Shown: one piece after another, positions 56,856 to 64,000 of the stretch | How positions within the stretch are numbered: position 1 is the stretch's first letter | How the letters are laid out: each line of letters opens with the position of its first letter | Assembly: GCF_003675325.1 (NCBI RefSeq) | Contig: NZ_CP033073.1 | Coordinates: 1,674,001-1,738,000, forward strand | Origin: Streptomyces dangxiongensis | GTDB lineage: Bacteria; Actinomycetota; Actinomycetes; Streptomycetales; Streptomycetaceae | DNA: 64,000 nucleotides | Direction of reading: 5' to 3' | Notes under the pieces: generated by a model | Seen by the model: only the letters and a program-made list of their open reading frames with translations | The model's database searches: none | Told to the model about the DNA's origin: nothing | Translations under genes and position numbers: made by a program

Positions 56856-57308
56856 GTGCCGGACCGTCCACGTCTGGGACCGAGGCCCGCCTTCCGCAGG
56901 TGGCGGGCCCGCCGGCCGTTCTGGGGCGGACTGCTGCTCGCCCTGGGCGGCGGCGAGATCCTGCTCACCGAGAAGGCCTCGCTGAAGGTCGTCCTGCACA
57001 TCGGCATGCAGGGCCTGGCGGGTTATCTGCTGCCCGGGCTGATGGTGCTGCTGGGTCTGCTGATCCTCTTCAACCCCTCCCAGCGCCTCTTCTACTCCCT
57101 CACCGGCATCCTGCTCTCGCTGGGCACCTGGCTCACCTCCAACCTGGGCGGCTTCTTCCTCGGCCTCCTCCTCGGCGCCACCGGTAGCTGCCTGACCTTC
57201 GGCTGGCTCCCCGACCAGCGGCCACGCGTCAGCCGCCGCGCACGCCGCAGGCAGGCGAGGACGGCGGCCCGGGCGCCGGCACCGGAGGGCGCGGAAGGCG
57301 CGACCTGA
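56856..57308 (+). CDS. DUF6114 family integral membrane protein
   Basis: A 150-residue membrane protein with about four helices (FWGGLLLALGGGEILLTEKA, GYLLPGLMVLLGLLILFNPS, LTGILLSLGTWLTSNLGGFF, LGLLLGATGSCLTFGWLPD) and a basic C-tail. RRPFWGGLLL is the family start. GTG 56856 is taken; a TTG at 56844, overlapping the DUF6230 stop, is the alternative. It probably forms a membrane pair with DUF6230. Confidence 0.87.
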   Translation: MPDRPRLGPRPAFRRWRARRPFWGGLLLALGGGEILLTEKASLKVVLHIGMQGLAGYLLPGLMVLLGLLILFNPSQRLFYSLTGILLSLGTWLTSNLGGFFLGLLLGATGSCLTFGWLPDQRPRVSRRARRRQARTAARAPAPEGAEGAT

Positions 57309-57427
57309 GACGGCGCGGACCAGGACACCGAGGACCGGGACGAGGAGAGCTAGGAGACGACGGTCAGGACGACGGCGGCCAGGAGCCGCGGGGCCGGAAG
57401 GTGCGGGGCCGGGAGCCGCGGGAGCGC

Positions 57428-57468
57428 GACGACGCGGGGCCCCGGGGCGTCGGGGTCCCCGCGTCGTC
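57428..57468. terminator. Bidirectional hairpin between convergent genes
   Basis: GACGACGCGGGG (57428-57439) and CCCCGCGTCGTC (57457-57468) are perfect 12-bp arms around a 17-base loop that can pair further (CCCCGGGG). It lies between DUF6114 and the betaine-type binding protein gene. Next to it, GGCCGT is repeated three times plus GGCCGG (57478-57501). Confidence 0.75.
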
Positions 57469-57511
57469 ACCGGTCACGGCCGTGGCCGTGGCCGTGGCCG
57501 GCGGTGGTGCC

Positions 57512-58471
57512 TCAGGCGAGGCCGGCGGACTTCAGCCAGGCCTTGGCGACGTCCAGCGGGTCCTTCTTCTGCACCTGCGCCTGGTTGTCCAGCTCCAGCA
57601 GGGTCGCGGTGTCCAGCTTGGCCGAGACCGCGTTGAGCGCGTCGACGCCCTTCCGCGACAGGGTGCTCTTGTGGACGAGCGGCTGGACGTTCTCGAAGCC
57701 GAAGAGGTTCTTCGGGTCCTGAAGGACGACGAACTTCTCCTCGGAGATGTTCGGGTCGGTGGTGAAGAGGTCCGCGACCTGCACCGCGTCCTTCTGCAGC
57801 GCCGCCAGCGTGAGCGGGCCGCCCGCGTCCAGCGCCTTGAAGGACTTGAAGTCCAGGCCGTAGACGGACTTCAGGCCCAGCAGGCCCTGCTGCCGGGTCT
57901 GGAACTCCGGCGAGCCGCCGATGACCAGGTCCTTGGCGATGTCCTTCAGATCGGCGACGGAGGACTTCCCGGTGAGGTGGTACTTCTTCGCGGTGGCCGC
58001 GTTGACCGTCACCGAGTCCTTGTCCTGGGCCGGCGCCGGGTTCAGCAGCGTCAGCTTGGGGTCGAGCTTGGCCTTGATGGCCTCCGTGGTCTCGGCGGCG
58101 GTCTTCGGCGCGGCCTTCTGGTCGAGGTAGGCCAGCAGCGCGCCGTTGTACTCGGGCAGCACGGTCACGGCGCCGTTCTTGAGCAGCCCGTAGGTGGTCT
58201 CGCGGCTGCCGATGTTCGGCTTGTAGGTGATCTTGAAGCCCTTGGCCCGGAGGGCCTCGCCGTAGATGTCGGCCAGCAGCGTGCTCTCGGGGAAGTTGTT
58301 GGAGCCGACGACGACGCTGTCGCCGCTCGCCTTGTCGTCCGTGAGCGGGTTGCCGCCCTTGTCGTCCTTGGAGGAACAGCCCGCCAGCAGAGCCGTCGCC
58401 GCTGCGAGGGCGACCACCGCCGCGCCTCGGTTCCTCCGGATGGACCTGCTGAAGTGGGTCGTGTAAGTCAC
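57512..58471 (-). CDS. Glycine betaine/choline-type ABC solute-binding lipoprotein
   Basis: A 319-residue OpuC/ProX-type receptor. The lipobox ATALLAGC follows a short basic start. The mature part has VVVGSNNFPESTLLADIYGE, NIGSRETTYGLLKNGAVTVL, VADLFTTDPNISEEKFVVL and ends LDVAKAWLKSAGLA. It binds a quaternary ammonium osmoprotectant. GTG 58471 is preferred; TTG 58507 is possible but has a poorly placed ribosome binding site. It is the last gene of the four-gene importer operon, 145 bases after the permease. Confidence 0.9.
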   Translation of the reverse strand: MTYTTHFSRSIRRNRGAAVVALAAATALLAGCSSKDDKGGNPLTDDKASGDSVVVGSNNFPESTLLADIYGEALRAKGFKITYKPNIGSRETTYGLLKNGAVTVLPEYNGALLAYLDQKAAPKTAAETTEAIKAKLDPKLTLLNPAPAQDKDSVTVNAATAKKYHLTGKSSVADLKDIAKDLVIGGSPEFQTRQQGLLGLKSVYGLDFKSFKALDAGGPLTLAALQKDAVQVADLFTTDPNISEEKFVVLQDPKNLFGFENVQPLVHKSTLSRKGVDALNAVSAKLDTATLLELDNQAQVQKKDPLDVAKAWLKSAGLA

Positions 58472-58616
58472 CCGTCGATCCAATCCAGCCGGTTCTCGGT
58501 CAGTCAAGTGCCCCCGATCACCGATTGGCCTCGATCTGCGATCCGTTGTGCGCGCACACGGGCCGGGCCGGGGCGACAGCGGGGGTGCGTGCGCGTCCGG
58601 CGACGGGCGGCGGTGC

Positions 58617-59285
58617 TCAGCCGTTCCGGCGTACGCCCGGGGACACCGTGAGCCGGGCCGCCGCCCAGAACAGGCCGAGGGTCGCGAGGGCCAGAGCGGC
58701 GGTCAGGGTGGCACCGCCGACGACCTTGTCGTAGTTCCTCTGGTAGAGCCCGTCGATGATGTACCGCCCGAGCCCGCCGAGGCTGACGTACGCGGCGATG
58801 GTGGCGGTGGAGACGATCTGGATGGCCGCCGTGCGCAGTCCGCTCAGGACCAGCGGGAGCGCGACCGGCAGTTCGACCTGGAGCAGTACGCGGGTCTCGG
58901 ACATCCCCATGCCGCGCGCCGCGTCCACCGGGGACGGGTCGACCGAGCGGACCGCCTCGTAGGCGGTGACCAGGATCGGCGGTACGGCGAGCACCACCAG
59001 CGGGATCATCACCGGCAGCAGGCCGAAACCTATCCAGAGGAACATCAGCACCAGCAGACCGAAGCTGGGCAGGGCGCGGCCGGCGGTGGCGAGGAGGGCG
59101 AGCGCGTTGCCGCCGCGCCCGGTGTGGCCGGTGAGCAGGCCGACGGGCAGCCCGATCGCGGCGGCGATCAGGAGGGCTTCCAGCGAGTACCTGAGGTGCT
59201 CGGCGAACCGGGTGGGGATGCCGTCGTAGCCGTGCCAGTGGGCGCTGTCGCTGAAGAAGGAGTGCGCGAAGTTCAGGACGTTCAC
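58617..59285 (-). CDS. Glycine betaine/choline-type ABC permease (second)
   Basis: A 222-residue membrane subunit, OpuCD/ProW-like. GTG 59285 overlaps the previous stop (GTGA). Membrane segments include YSLEALLIAAAIGLPVGLLT and IPLVVLAVPPILVTAYEAVR. The EAA coupling loop is DAARGMGMSETRVLLQVELP. It has 30 extra N-terminal residues (NFAHSFFSDSAHWHGYDGIP) compared with its partner. It pairs with the permease upstream as a heterodimer. Confidence 0.92.
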   Translation of the reverse strand: MNVLNFAHSFFSDSAHWHGYDGIPTRFAEHLRYSLEALLIAAAIGLPVGLLTGHTGRGGNALALLATAGRALPSFGLLVLMFLWIGFGLLPVMIPLVVLAVPPILVTAYEAVRSVDPSPVDAARGMGMSETRVLLQVELPVALPLVLSGLRTAAIQIVSTATIAAYVSLGGLGRYIIDGLYQRNYDKVVGGATLTAALALATLGLFWAAARLTVSPGVRRNG

Positions 59286-59935
59286 CGGGTGGCACCCTTC
59301 CGCGGCATCCAGGGGGTGAGGAGGAGGCGGAGGAGGACCAGCACGCCGTCGGCGAGGATGCCCAGCACCGCGATGGTCACGACCGAGTTCACGGCGAGGG
59401 CGGGGCGGTGGTAGGTCTGGGCGTCGTAGAGCATGTTGCCGAGCGCGCCCTGGTTGCCGATGAGCATGCCGACGCTGACCAGGGAGATGCTGGAGACGGT
59501 CGCCACCCTGAGGCCGGCGATGATCGCGGGCACGGCGATGGGCAACTGGATCTGGAGGTAGCGCCGTACGGCTCCGAAGCCCATGGCCTGGGCGGCGGCC
59601 AGGGTCTCCGGAGGCACCGAGCGGACACCGTCGACGATCGCCGGGACCAGCACGACCAGGCTGTAGAGGGCGAGCGGGATCATCACGGTCGTCTCGCTCT
59701 GCCCGAAGTAGTCGATGAGCACGACGAAGAAGGCGAGCGACGGGATGGCGTAGAGAACGGTGGTGATGCCGAGAACGGGCGGGTACATCCAGCGGAACCG
59801 TACGCATAGCTGGGCCACGGGCAGTGAGAGGAGCAGTCCGGCCAGCACCGGCAGCAGTGCCTCGCGCAGGTGCAGCCCGACGAGGCCGAGATAGCTGTGC
59901 TGGAGGTCGCTCGGGAGGTCGAAGAAGCCGCTCAT
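59282..59935 (-). CDS. Glycine betaine/choline-type ABC permease (first)
   Basis: A 217-residue membrane subunit, OpuCB/ProW-like. ATG 59935 overlaps the ATPase stop (TGATG). Segments include EALLPVLAGLLLSLPVAQLC and IPLALYSLVVLVPAIVDGVR. The EAA loop is AAAQAMGFGAVRRYLQIQLP. Together with its partner it forms the channel of the osmoprotectant importer. Confidence 0.92.
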   Translation of the reverse strand: MSGFFDLPSDLQHSYLGLVGLHLREALLPVLAGLLLSLPVAQLCVRFRWMYPPVLGITTVLYAIPSLAFFVVLIDYFGQSETTVMIPLALYSLVVLVPAIVDGVRSVPPETLAAAQAMGFGAVRRYLQIQLPIAVPAIIAGLRVATVSSISLVSVGMLIGNQGALGNMLYDAQTYHRPALAVNSVVTIAVLGILADGVLVLLRLLLTPWMPRKGATR

Positions 59936-61062
59936 CACCCGGCGTTCACCTCGGCCCGCTCCGCCGCGCGGTCGTGCGCGGCGCGGATCGCCTCACCGAT
60001 GGCCTGCTGGGAGACGACGCCGACGGCGTGGCCCTCGCCGTCCACCGCGACCGCCCACCCGGTCGGCGAGAGGACGGCCCCGTCGAGGGCGGCGCGCAGC
60101 GAGTCGGTGCCGGGCACGAACGGCCGCCCGTACGGCAGGAGCCGGTCGCGGTCGACGGATCCGGCGGTGAGCCGTTCCGGCTCGCTCCAGCCGAGGGGCC
60201 TGCCGTCGGCGTCGGTGACGAGGAGCCAGTCGGCCGTGGCCCGGGAGGCCAGCCGCTCGGCGTCGGCGTCGATCGGCACCACGGGCCCGGTCTCCAGCCG
60301 GAGCCCCGCGGACGGGAAGAAGGACAGCCGGCGGATGCCGCGGTCGGCGCCGAGGAAGTCCTCCACGAAGGAGTCGGCGGGCGCGCTGAGCAGTTCGGCG
60401 GGCGGGGCGAACTGGGCGAGCCGGCCACCGGTGCGCAGCACGGCGACCTTGGTGCCCAGTTTGATCGCCTCGTCGATGTCGTGGGTGACGAAGACGATGG
60501 TCTTGCCCAACTCCTGCTGGATGCGCAGGAGTTCGTCCTGGAGGCCCTTGCGGACGATGGGGTCGACGGCGGAGAACGGTTCGTCCATCAGCAGCACCGG
60601 CGGATCAGCGGCGAGTGCGCGGGCCACGCCGACGCGCTGCTGCTGGCCGCCGGAGAGCTGGTACGGATACCGCTTGGCCAGGGCCGGGTCGAGTCCGACC
60701 CGTTCCATCAGCTCGGCGGCCCGGGCCCGCGCCTTCTGCTTGCTCCAGCCGAGCAGGCGGGGCACGGTGGCGACGTTGTCGAGGATGGTGCGGTGCTGGA
60801 AGAGTCCGGCGTTCTGGATGACGTAACCCATCGACCGGCGCAGCGTGTTGACCGGCTGCCGCCGGATGTCCTGGCCGTCGAGGAGGATGCTGCCCTCGCT
60901 GGGCTCCACCATCCGGTTGATCATCCGCAGGGTCGTCGTCTTGCCGCAGCCGGAGGGCCCGACGAGGACGGTGATCGCGCGGTCGGGTATCTCCAGCGAC
61001 AGCCGGTCGACCGCGACCGTTCCGTCCGGATATCGCTTCGTGACTGAGTCTATCCGTATCAA
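59935..61062 (-). CDS. Glycine betaine/choline-type ABC ATPase
   Basis: A 375-residue OpuA/ProV-type ATPase. Walker A LVGPSGCGKTTTLRMINR, Q-loop GYVIQNAGLFQHRTI, signature QLSGGQQQRVGVARALA, Walker B VLLMDEPFSAVDP and H-loop FVTHDIDEAIKLG. The C-terminal 120 residues carry two CBS-like modules (TADWLLVTDADGRPLGWSEP and GWAVAVDGEGHAVGVVSQQA), which in OpuA sense ionic strength. TTG 61062 gives IRIDSVTKRYPDGTVAVDRL right after the start, and GAAGGG is about ten bases before; GTG 61074 is the alternative. It is the first gene of the operon. Confidence 0.93.
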   Translation of the reverse strand: MIRIDSVTKRYPDGTVAVDRLSLEIPDRAITVLVGPSGCGKTTTLRMINRMVEPSEGSILLDGQDIRRQPVNTLRRSMGYVIQNAGLFQHRTILDNVATVPRLLGWSKQKARARAAELMERVGLDPALAKRYPYQLSGGQQQRVGVARALAADPPVLLMDEPFSAVDPIVRKGLQDELLRIQQELGKTIVFVTHDIDEAIKLGTKVAVLRTGGRLAQFAPPAELLSAPADSFVEDFLGADRGIRRLSFFPSAGLRLETGPVVPIDADAERLASRATADWLLVTDADGRPLGWSEPERLTAGSVDRDRLLPYGRPFVPGTDSLRAALDGAVLSPTGWAVAVDGEGHAVGVVSQQAIGEAIRAAHDRAAERAEVNAG

Positions 61063-61174
61063 AACGCCGGACACCCTTCGGATTTGGCCGATTTCCGCCC
61101 GCTTCCGCCACTTTTTTCTCTGCGCAGGCCGTTGGGCAGCGAGTCTAACCGCCTGCGTGACCGGGGTTCGGCGG

Positions 61175-61204
61175 CGGCGCGGCCGGGCCGTCCCGGCCGC
61201 GCCG
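61175..61204 (-). terminator. Strong hairpin after msrB
   Basis: CGGCGCGGCCGGG (61175-61187), loop CCGT, CCCGGCCGCGCCG (61192-61204): a perfect 13-bp stem 14 bases past the msrB stop on the minus strand. It separates the murC-msrB unit from the betaine-type importer operon. Confidence 0.82.
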
Positions 61205-61218
61205 GCACGTCGGCCGCG

Positions 61219-61626
61219 TCAGCCCTCGTCCGGGCTCAACCGCAGGGAGATGGAGTTGATGCAGTACCGCTGGTCGGTCGGGGTCGGATACCCCTCGCCC
61301 TCGAAGACGTGCCCGAGGTGGGAACCGCAGCGGGCGCACCGCACCTCGGTGCGGACCATGCCGTGGGACCGGTCCTGGACCAGCTCCACGGCGTCGGTGT
61401 CCTTCGGGTCGTAGAAGGACGGCCAGCCGCAGTGCGACGCGAACTTGGTCTCGGAGGTGAACAGCTCGGCACCACAGGCCCGGCAGGAGTAGACGCCCTC
61501 GGTCCTGGTGTCCGTGTACTCACCGGTGAAGGCCGGCTCGGTGCCGGCCTGGCGCAGGACGGCGTACTCGGCCGGGTTCAGCTCCGCGCGCCACTGCTCG
61601 TCCGGCTTCTCGACGTCGTACGACAT
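61219..61626 (-). CDS. msrB: Peptide-methionine (R)-S-oxide reductase
   Basis: A 135-residue cytosolic repair enzyme reducing methionine-R-sulfoxide with thioredoxin. Zinc-binding pairs C48/C51 (SCRAC) and C97/C100 (RCARC). The catalytic Cys122 is in RYCINSISL, and HCGWPSF and GHVFEGEG are family motifs. Length is normal. It starts 17 bases after the murC stop, with AAGGGG before the ATG, so it is probably co-transcribed with murC. Confidence 0.95.
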   Translation of the reverse strand: MSYDVEKPDEQWRAELNPAEYAVLRQAGTEPAFTGEYTDTRTEGVYSCRACGAELFTSETKFASHCGWPSFYDPKDTDAVELVQDRSHGMVRTEVRCARCGSHLGHVFEGEGYPTPTDQRYCINSISLRLSPDEG

Positions 61627-61643
61627 CAGCTCTCAGCCCCTTT

Positions 61644-63036
61644 TCACTGCGACAGGCGGTCCAGGATCAGCGGGCCCAGGTCCGTCACGTCACCCGCGCC
61701 CATGGTGAGAACGAGATCACCGGGCTTCGCCATTCCCGAGATCACCGCGGGGATCTCCGCCTTGTCGGACACGGCGGTGACGTCGGCGCCGGCCGCGCGC
61801 GCGGCCTCGATGATCAGCTCGCTGGTGACGCCGGGGATCGGGTCCTCCCGGGCCGGGTAGATGTCCAGGACCACCGAGGCGTCGGCGAGGGCCAGCGCCT
61901 GCCCCATCTCCTTGCCCAGCTCCTGGGTGCGGGAGTACAGGTGCGGCTGGAAGACGACGAGGATGCGGGCGTCGCCCGCGGCGGCGCGCATGGCCTCCAG
62001 GTCCGCGGTCATCTCGGTGGGGTGGTGGGCGTAGGAGTCGATCACCTGGACGCCGGCCGCCTCGCCCTTGAGCTGGAGGCGCCGCTTGACGCCGGTGTAG
62101 GCGGCGAGCGCGGTCGCCAGCTCCGCGGCCGGGACGCCGAGGGCGGCGCCGGCGGCGAGCGCGGCCACGGCGTTGAGGGCGTAGTGCCGGCCCGGCACGG
62201 AGACGGCGAAGGTCAGCTCCCCGCCCGTCGAGCACCGCGGTCACCTCGCTCTTCAGCCCCTGCGGGACGATCCTCAGGACACGTACGTCGGCGTCCGCGG
62301 CCTCGCCGTAGGTGACGATCCGCACGTGGCGCTCCCGGACCCGCCGGGTCAGCTCGCGGGCGCCCTCGTGGTCGGCGGACACGACCAGGGTGCCGCCGTC
62401 GGTGACACGGTCCACGAACGTCTCGAACGACTCGTAGATCTCGTCCATGGACGCGTAATTGGCGTGGTGGTCCAGCTCGACGTTGAGGACGATGGCGACC
62501 TCGGGGGCGTACTTGTGGAAGCTGCGGTCCGACTCGTCGGCCTCGGCGACGAAGATGTCGCCCTCGCCGTGCAGCGCGTTGGAACCGGGGGCGTCCAGGT
62601 CGCCGCCGATGGCGTACGACGGCCGCAGGCCCAGCTCGGTCAGGGAGACCGCCAGCATGGAGGTGGTGGTCGTCTTGCCGTGGGTACCGGCCACGGCGAT
62701 CGGGCGCAGCCCCTGCATCAGCGCGGCGAGCGCGTCGGAGCGGTGCACCACCGGGATGCCCAGCTCGGCGGCGCGGGCCAGCTCCGGGTTGTCCGTGCGG
62801 ATCGCCGACGACACGACGACGCAGCTCGCGTCGTCCGCGAGGTGCCCGGCGGCGTGTCCGGTGTGCACGGTGACACCGAGCGCCCGCAGCGCCCGCGCGG
62901 TCGCCGAGTCCTTGGCGTCACTGCCGGCCACCCGTGCCCCGCGCTGCGCGAGGATCTTGGCGATACCCGACATTCCGGCGCCGCCGATGCCGATGAAGTG
63001 CGGTCGGTCCATGGCGGTAGGAAGGCCGGGTGCCAT
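61644..63036 (-). CDS. murC: UDP-N-acetylmuramate--L-alanine ligase, frameshifted as sequenced
   Basis: An essential cytosolic peptidoglycan enzyme joining L-Ala to UDP-MurNAc; repaired length is 463 residues. ATG 63036 follows GGGGAG. N-domain FIGIGGAGMSGIAKILAQRG, ATP motif VAGTHGKTTTTSMLAV, FVAEADESDRSFHKYAPEVA and NVELDHHANY. After AVLDG the frame breaks in GGGCGGGG (complement of 62219-62226). The other frame resumes PGRHYALNAVAALAAG, IDSYAHHPTEMTADLEAMR and GAGDVTDLG to the stop at 61644. Deleting one G in this run repairs it. Because murC is essential, a sequencing insertion is the likely cause. Confidence 0.92.
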
Positions 63037-63136
63037 GCGTTTCTCCCCAGAGACGGTACGAGCCAGAGCAGGCCTAGCCTATGCGCTGGAGCACCGGGTG
63101 CCGCGCAGGGAGGCGGCCGGCCCTCCCCCGCTCCGC

Positions 63137-63610
63137 CTACGCCTTGCTGTGCGAGAACAGCTTCAGCACCGGCACGCCCACCTTGTGCCGGGCCCGGGAG
63201 GCCCAGTCCCGGTGGAAGAACTCCTCGACGTAGTGCGGATCGGTGAGCACGATCACCTCGTCGGCGTTCACCTCGGCCACGACCCCCTTCAGCGCGTCCA
63301 GCGGATGGTCCTCGACCAGCCGGCCCTCCGCCGTGCTGCTCGCCGAGCGCAGCGCCTGGAGCGACACGTCGAGGGCCCGCCGGCCGACGCTTCTCGCGTC
63401 CTGCCCCTCCGGGGTCTCTCCCTCCCGCACCGCCTCGTCGAGTTCGCCGAGCGCGATGTCGTCGATGGCCCGCAGCAGGCGGTCCGCCTGGTCGCCGCGC
63501 GGCTGGAGCAGCACATGGAAGGAGACGGGCTCGTCCCCGTGCAAGGTGGTGACGAACTCCACGTCGGCGGACGTCAGGGCTTTCTCGATCATCAGAACGC
63601 TTGTGAACAC
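63137..63610 (-). CDS. Conserved protein of about 157 residues, possibly universal-stress-like
   Basis: GTG 63610 has GGAGAAGAGG six bases before. A small alpha/beta protein with MIEKALTSADVEFVTTLHGD at the start and VNADEVIVLTDPHYVEEFFH followed by DWASRARHKVGVPVLKLFSH at the end. This pattern (adenine-nucleotide-like alpha/beta fold, VPVL end) resembles universal stress proteins. Relatives are often labelled indole-3-glycerol phosphate synthase, which the sequence does not support, since the protein is too short and lacks the TIM-barrel motifs. It lies upstream of murC on the same strand, 100 bases away. Function unknown. Confidence 0.75.
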   Translation of the reverse strand: MFTSVLMIEKALTSADVEFVTTLHGDEPVSFHVLLQPRGDQADRLLRAIDDIALGELDEAVREGETPEGQDARSVGRRALDVSLQALRSASSTAEGRLVEDHPLDALKGVVAEVNADEVIVLTDPHYVEEFFHRDWASRARHKVGVPVLKLFSHSKA

Positions 63611-63788
63611 CAGGCGCCTCTTCTCCTGCGAGGGCCCGCGGGGCCCGCTGTGCCGCGGGGCCCGGCAGGACCCCTGCGGAAACCATCCTTCCCCGTGATC
63701 GCACGGGTACTGCCGACAAAGTCTGCCCGCCGAGTCAAACGGAACAGCAGATTCCGTCGATGTCGGGGCCGATGCCAGGGGGGCGGCG

Positions 63789-64000
63789 TCAGGGCCGACG
63801 GTAACGGCCGAACAGGAACCCGTCCTCCTCCAGCAGGGACGCGAGCACGAACCGGTGCGGGACGGCGACCGCCGGTCCCCCGGCGATGCGTTGCGCGCCC
63901 CCCGCGGTGAGCGTGGGTGACACGGTCAGGCACAGCTCGTCGAGCACCTCGGCGGCGATCAGTTGGCCCAGGAGCCGGGGGCCGCCCTCGGTCAGCAGCC
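63789..64000 (-). CDS. Pyrimidine/RibD-family reductase, C-terminal part
   Basis: The last 70 codons of a gene entering from the right edge. LLTEGGPRLLGQLIAAEVLD, then ELCLTVSPTLTAGG and a GRYRRP end match the RibD C-terminal (dihydrofolate-reductase-like) domain used in riboflavin synthesis and related pyrimidine reductases; EGGPRLLGQL is the NADPH-site pattern. The rest is outside the window. The 178 bases between it and the next gene hold a G/C-rich direct repeat (GCGGGGCCCG, twice, 63637-63665) but no gene. Confidence 0.8.
   Translation of the reverse strand, partial: LLTEGGPRLLGQLIAAEVLDELCLTVSPTLTAGGAQRIAGGPAVAVPHRFVLASLLEEDGFLFGRYRRP

Noticed and set aside
63137..63610. Indole-3-glycerol phosphate synthase (a common label for relatives of this protein)
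   Set aside because: The protein is about 100 residues too short and lacks TrpC barrel motifs.

Overview
The window is high-GC actinomycete DNA: strong G/C bias at third codon positions, many GTG/TTG starts, frequent ATGA/GTGA overlaps and purine-rich ribosome binding sites. Gene content (geosmin synthase, a CprB-type gamma-butyrolactone receptor homologue, a subtilisin-inhibitor-like protein, SAV2148-type HEPN protein, DUF6230/DUF6114 pair) points to the genus Streptomyces. From memory, the order resembles the S. coelicolor chromosome read backwards from the sulfate-assimilation cluster (about SCO6102) to murC (about SCO6060). I could not align it. There are no rRNA, tRNA, CRISPR, phage or insertion-sequence genes that I can see, so this looks like core-arm chromosome.

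Layout. 1-4.3 kb: two secreted GH43-type glycosidases, homocysteine methyltransferase mmuM, an esterase remnant and a LacI regulator. 4.3-13.1 kb: small secreted proteins, an isocitrate lyase/PEP mutase family enzyme, a ThuA remnant, a YihY membrane protein, an AidB-like acyl-CoA dehydrogenase, a GAF-domain regulator, a secreted protein and a GNAT acetyltransferase. 13.1-22.6 kb: a sulfur operon with a short leader peptide in front, then sulfite reductase, a 60-residue double-CxxC protein, cysH, cysC, cysD, cysN, an aliphatic-sulfonate/taurine-type ABC importer and a CbiX/sirohydrochlorin chelatase-like gene. 22.8-32 kb: an unknown 107-residue protein, a ketopantoate reductase remnant, an MMPL transporter, a macrolide-type glycosyltransferase with a palindromic operator, a phosphotransferase, an exonuclease, a HEPN protein and a copper amine oxidase remnant. 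32-44 kb: glycogen/trehalose genes glgX, treY and treZ, interleaved with a LysR regulator, a dihydrolipoamide dehydrogenase-like flavoprotein, an M14 peptidase, a subtilisin-inhibitor-like protein and an FHA protein. 44-54.8 kb: a phosphotransferase-fold protein, an M24 aminopeptidase, a PDZ protein, a multicopper oxidase, geosmin synthase, an ARMT1/DUF89 protein, cprB and a membrane-anchored AA10 LPMO. 54.8-64 kb: a secreted protein divergent from DUF6230/DUF6114, a glycine-betaine/choline-type ABC importer, msrB, murC, a small conserved protein and the end of a RibD-like reductase.

How it works together. The sulfur block is the clearest pathway: import of organosulfur compounds or activation of sulfate, reduction to sulfite and sulfide, plus a siroheme-related chelatase for the sulfite reductase cofactor. 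A short peptide gene with a terminal Cys codon in the leader suggests cysteine-sensing attenuation. GlgX, TreY and TreZ form the glycogen/maltodextrin to trehalose route.

Caution. Four genes (cysI, the sulfonate ABC ATPase, the CbiX-like gene and murC) are each broken by one extra base inside a G or C run. Removing that base restores a full-length protein in every case. murC is essential, so base-calling error is the most likely explanation; they are listed as CDS with the break stated. Five other gene fragments (esterase, ThuA, ketopantoate reductase, a possible sugar permease, copper amine oxidase) cannot be repaired that way and look like true remnants.
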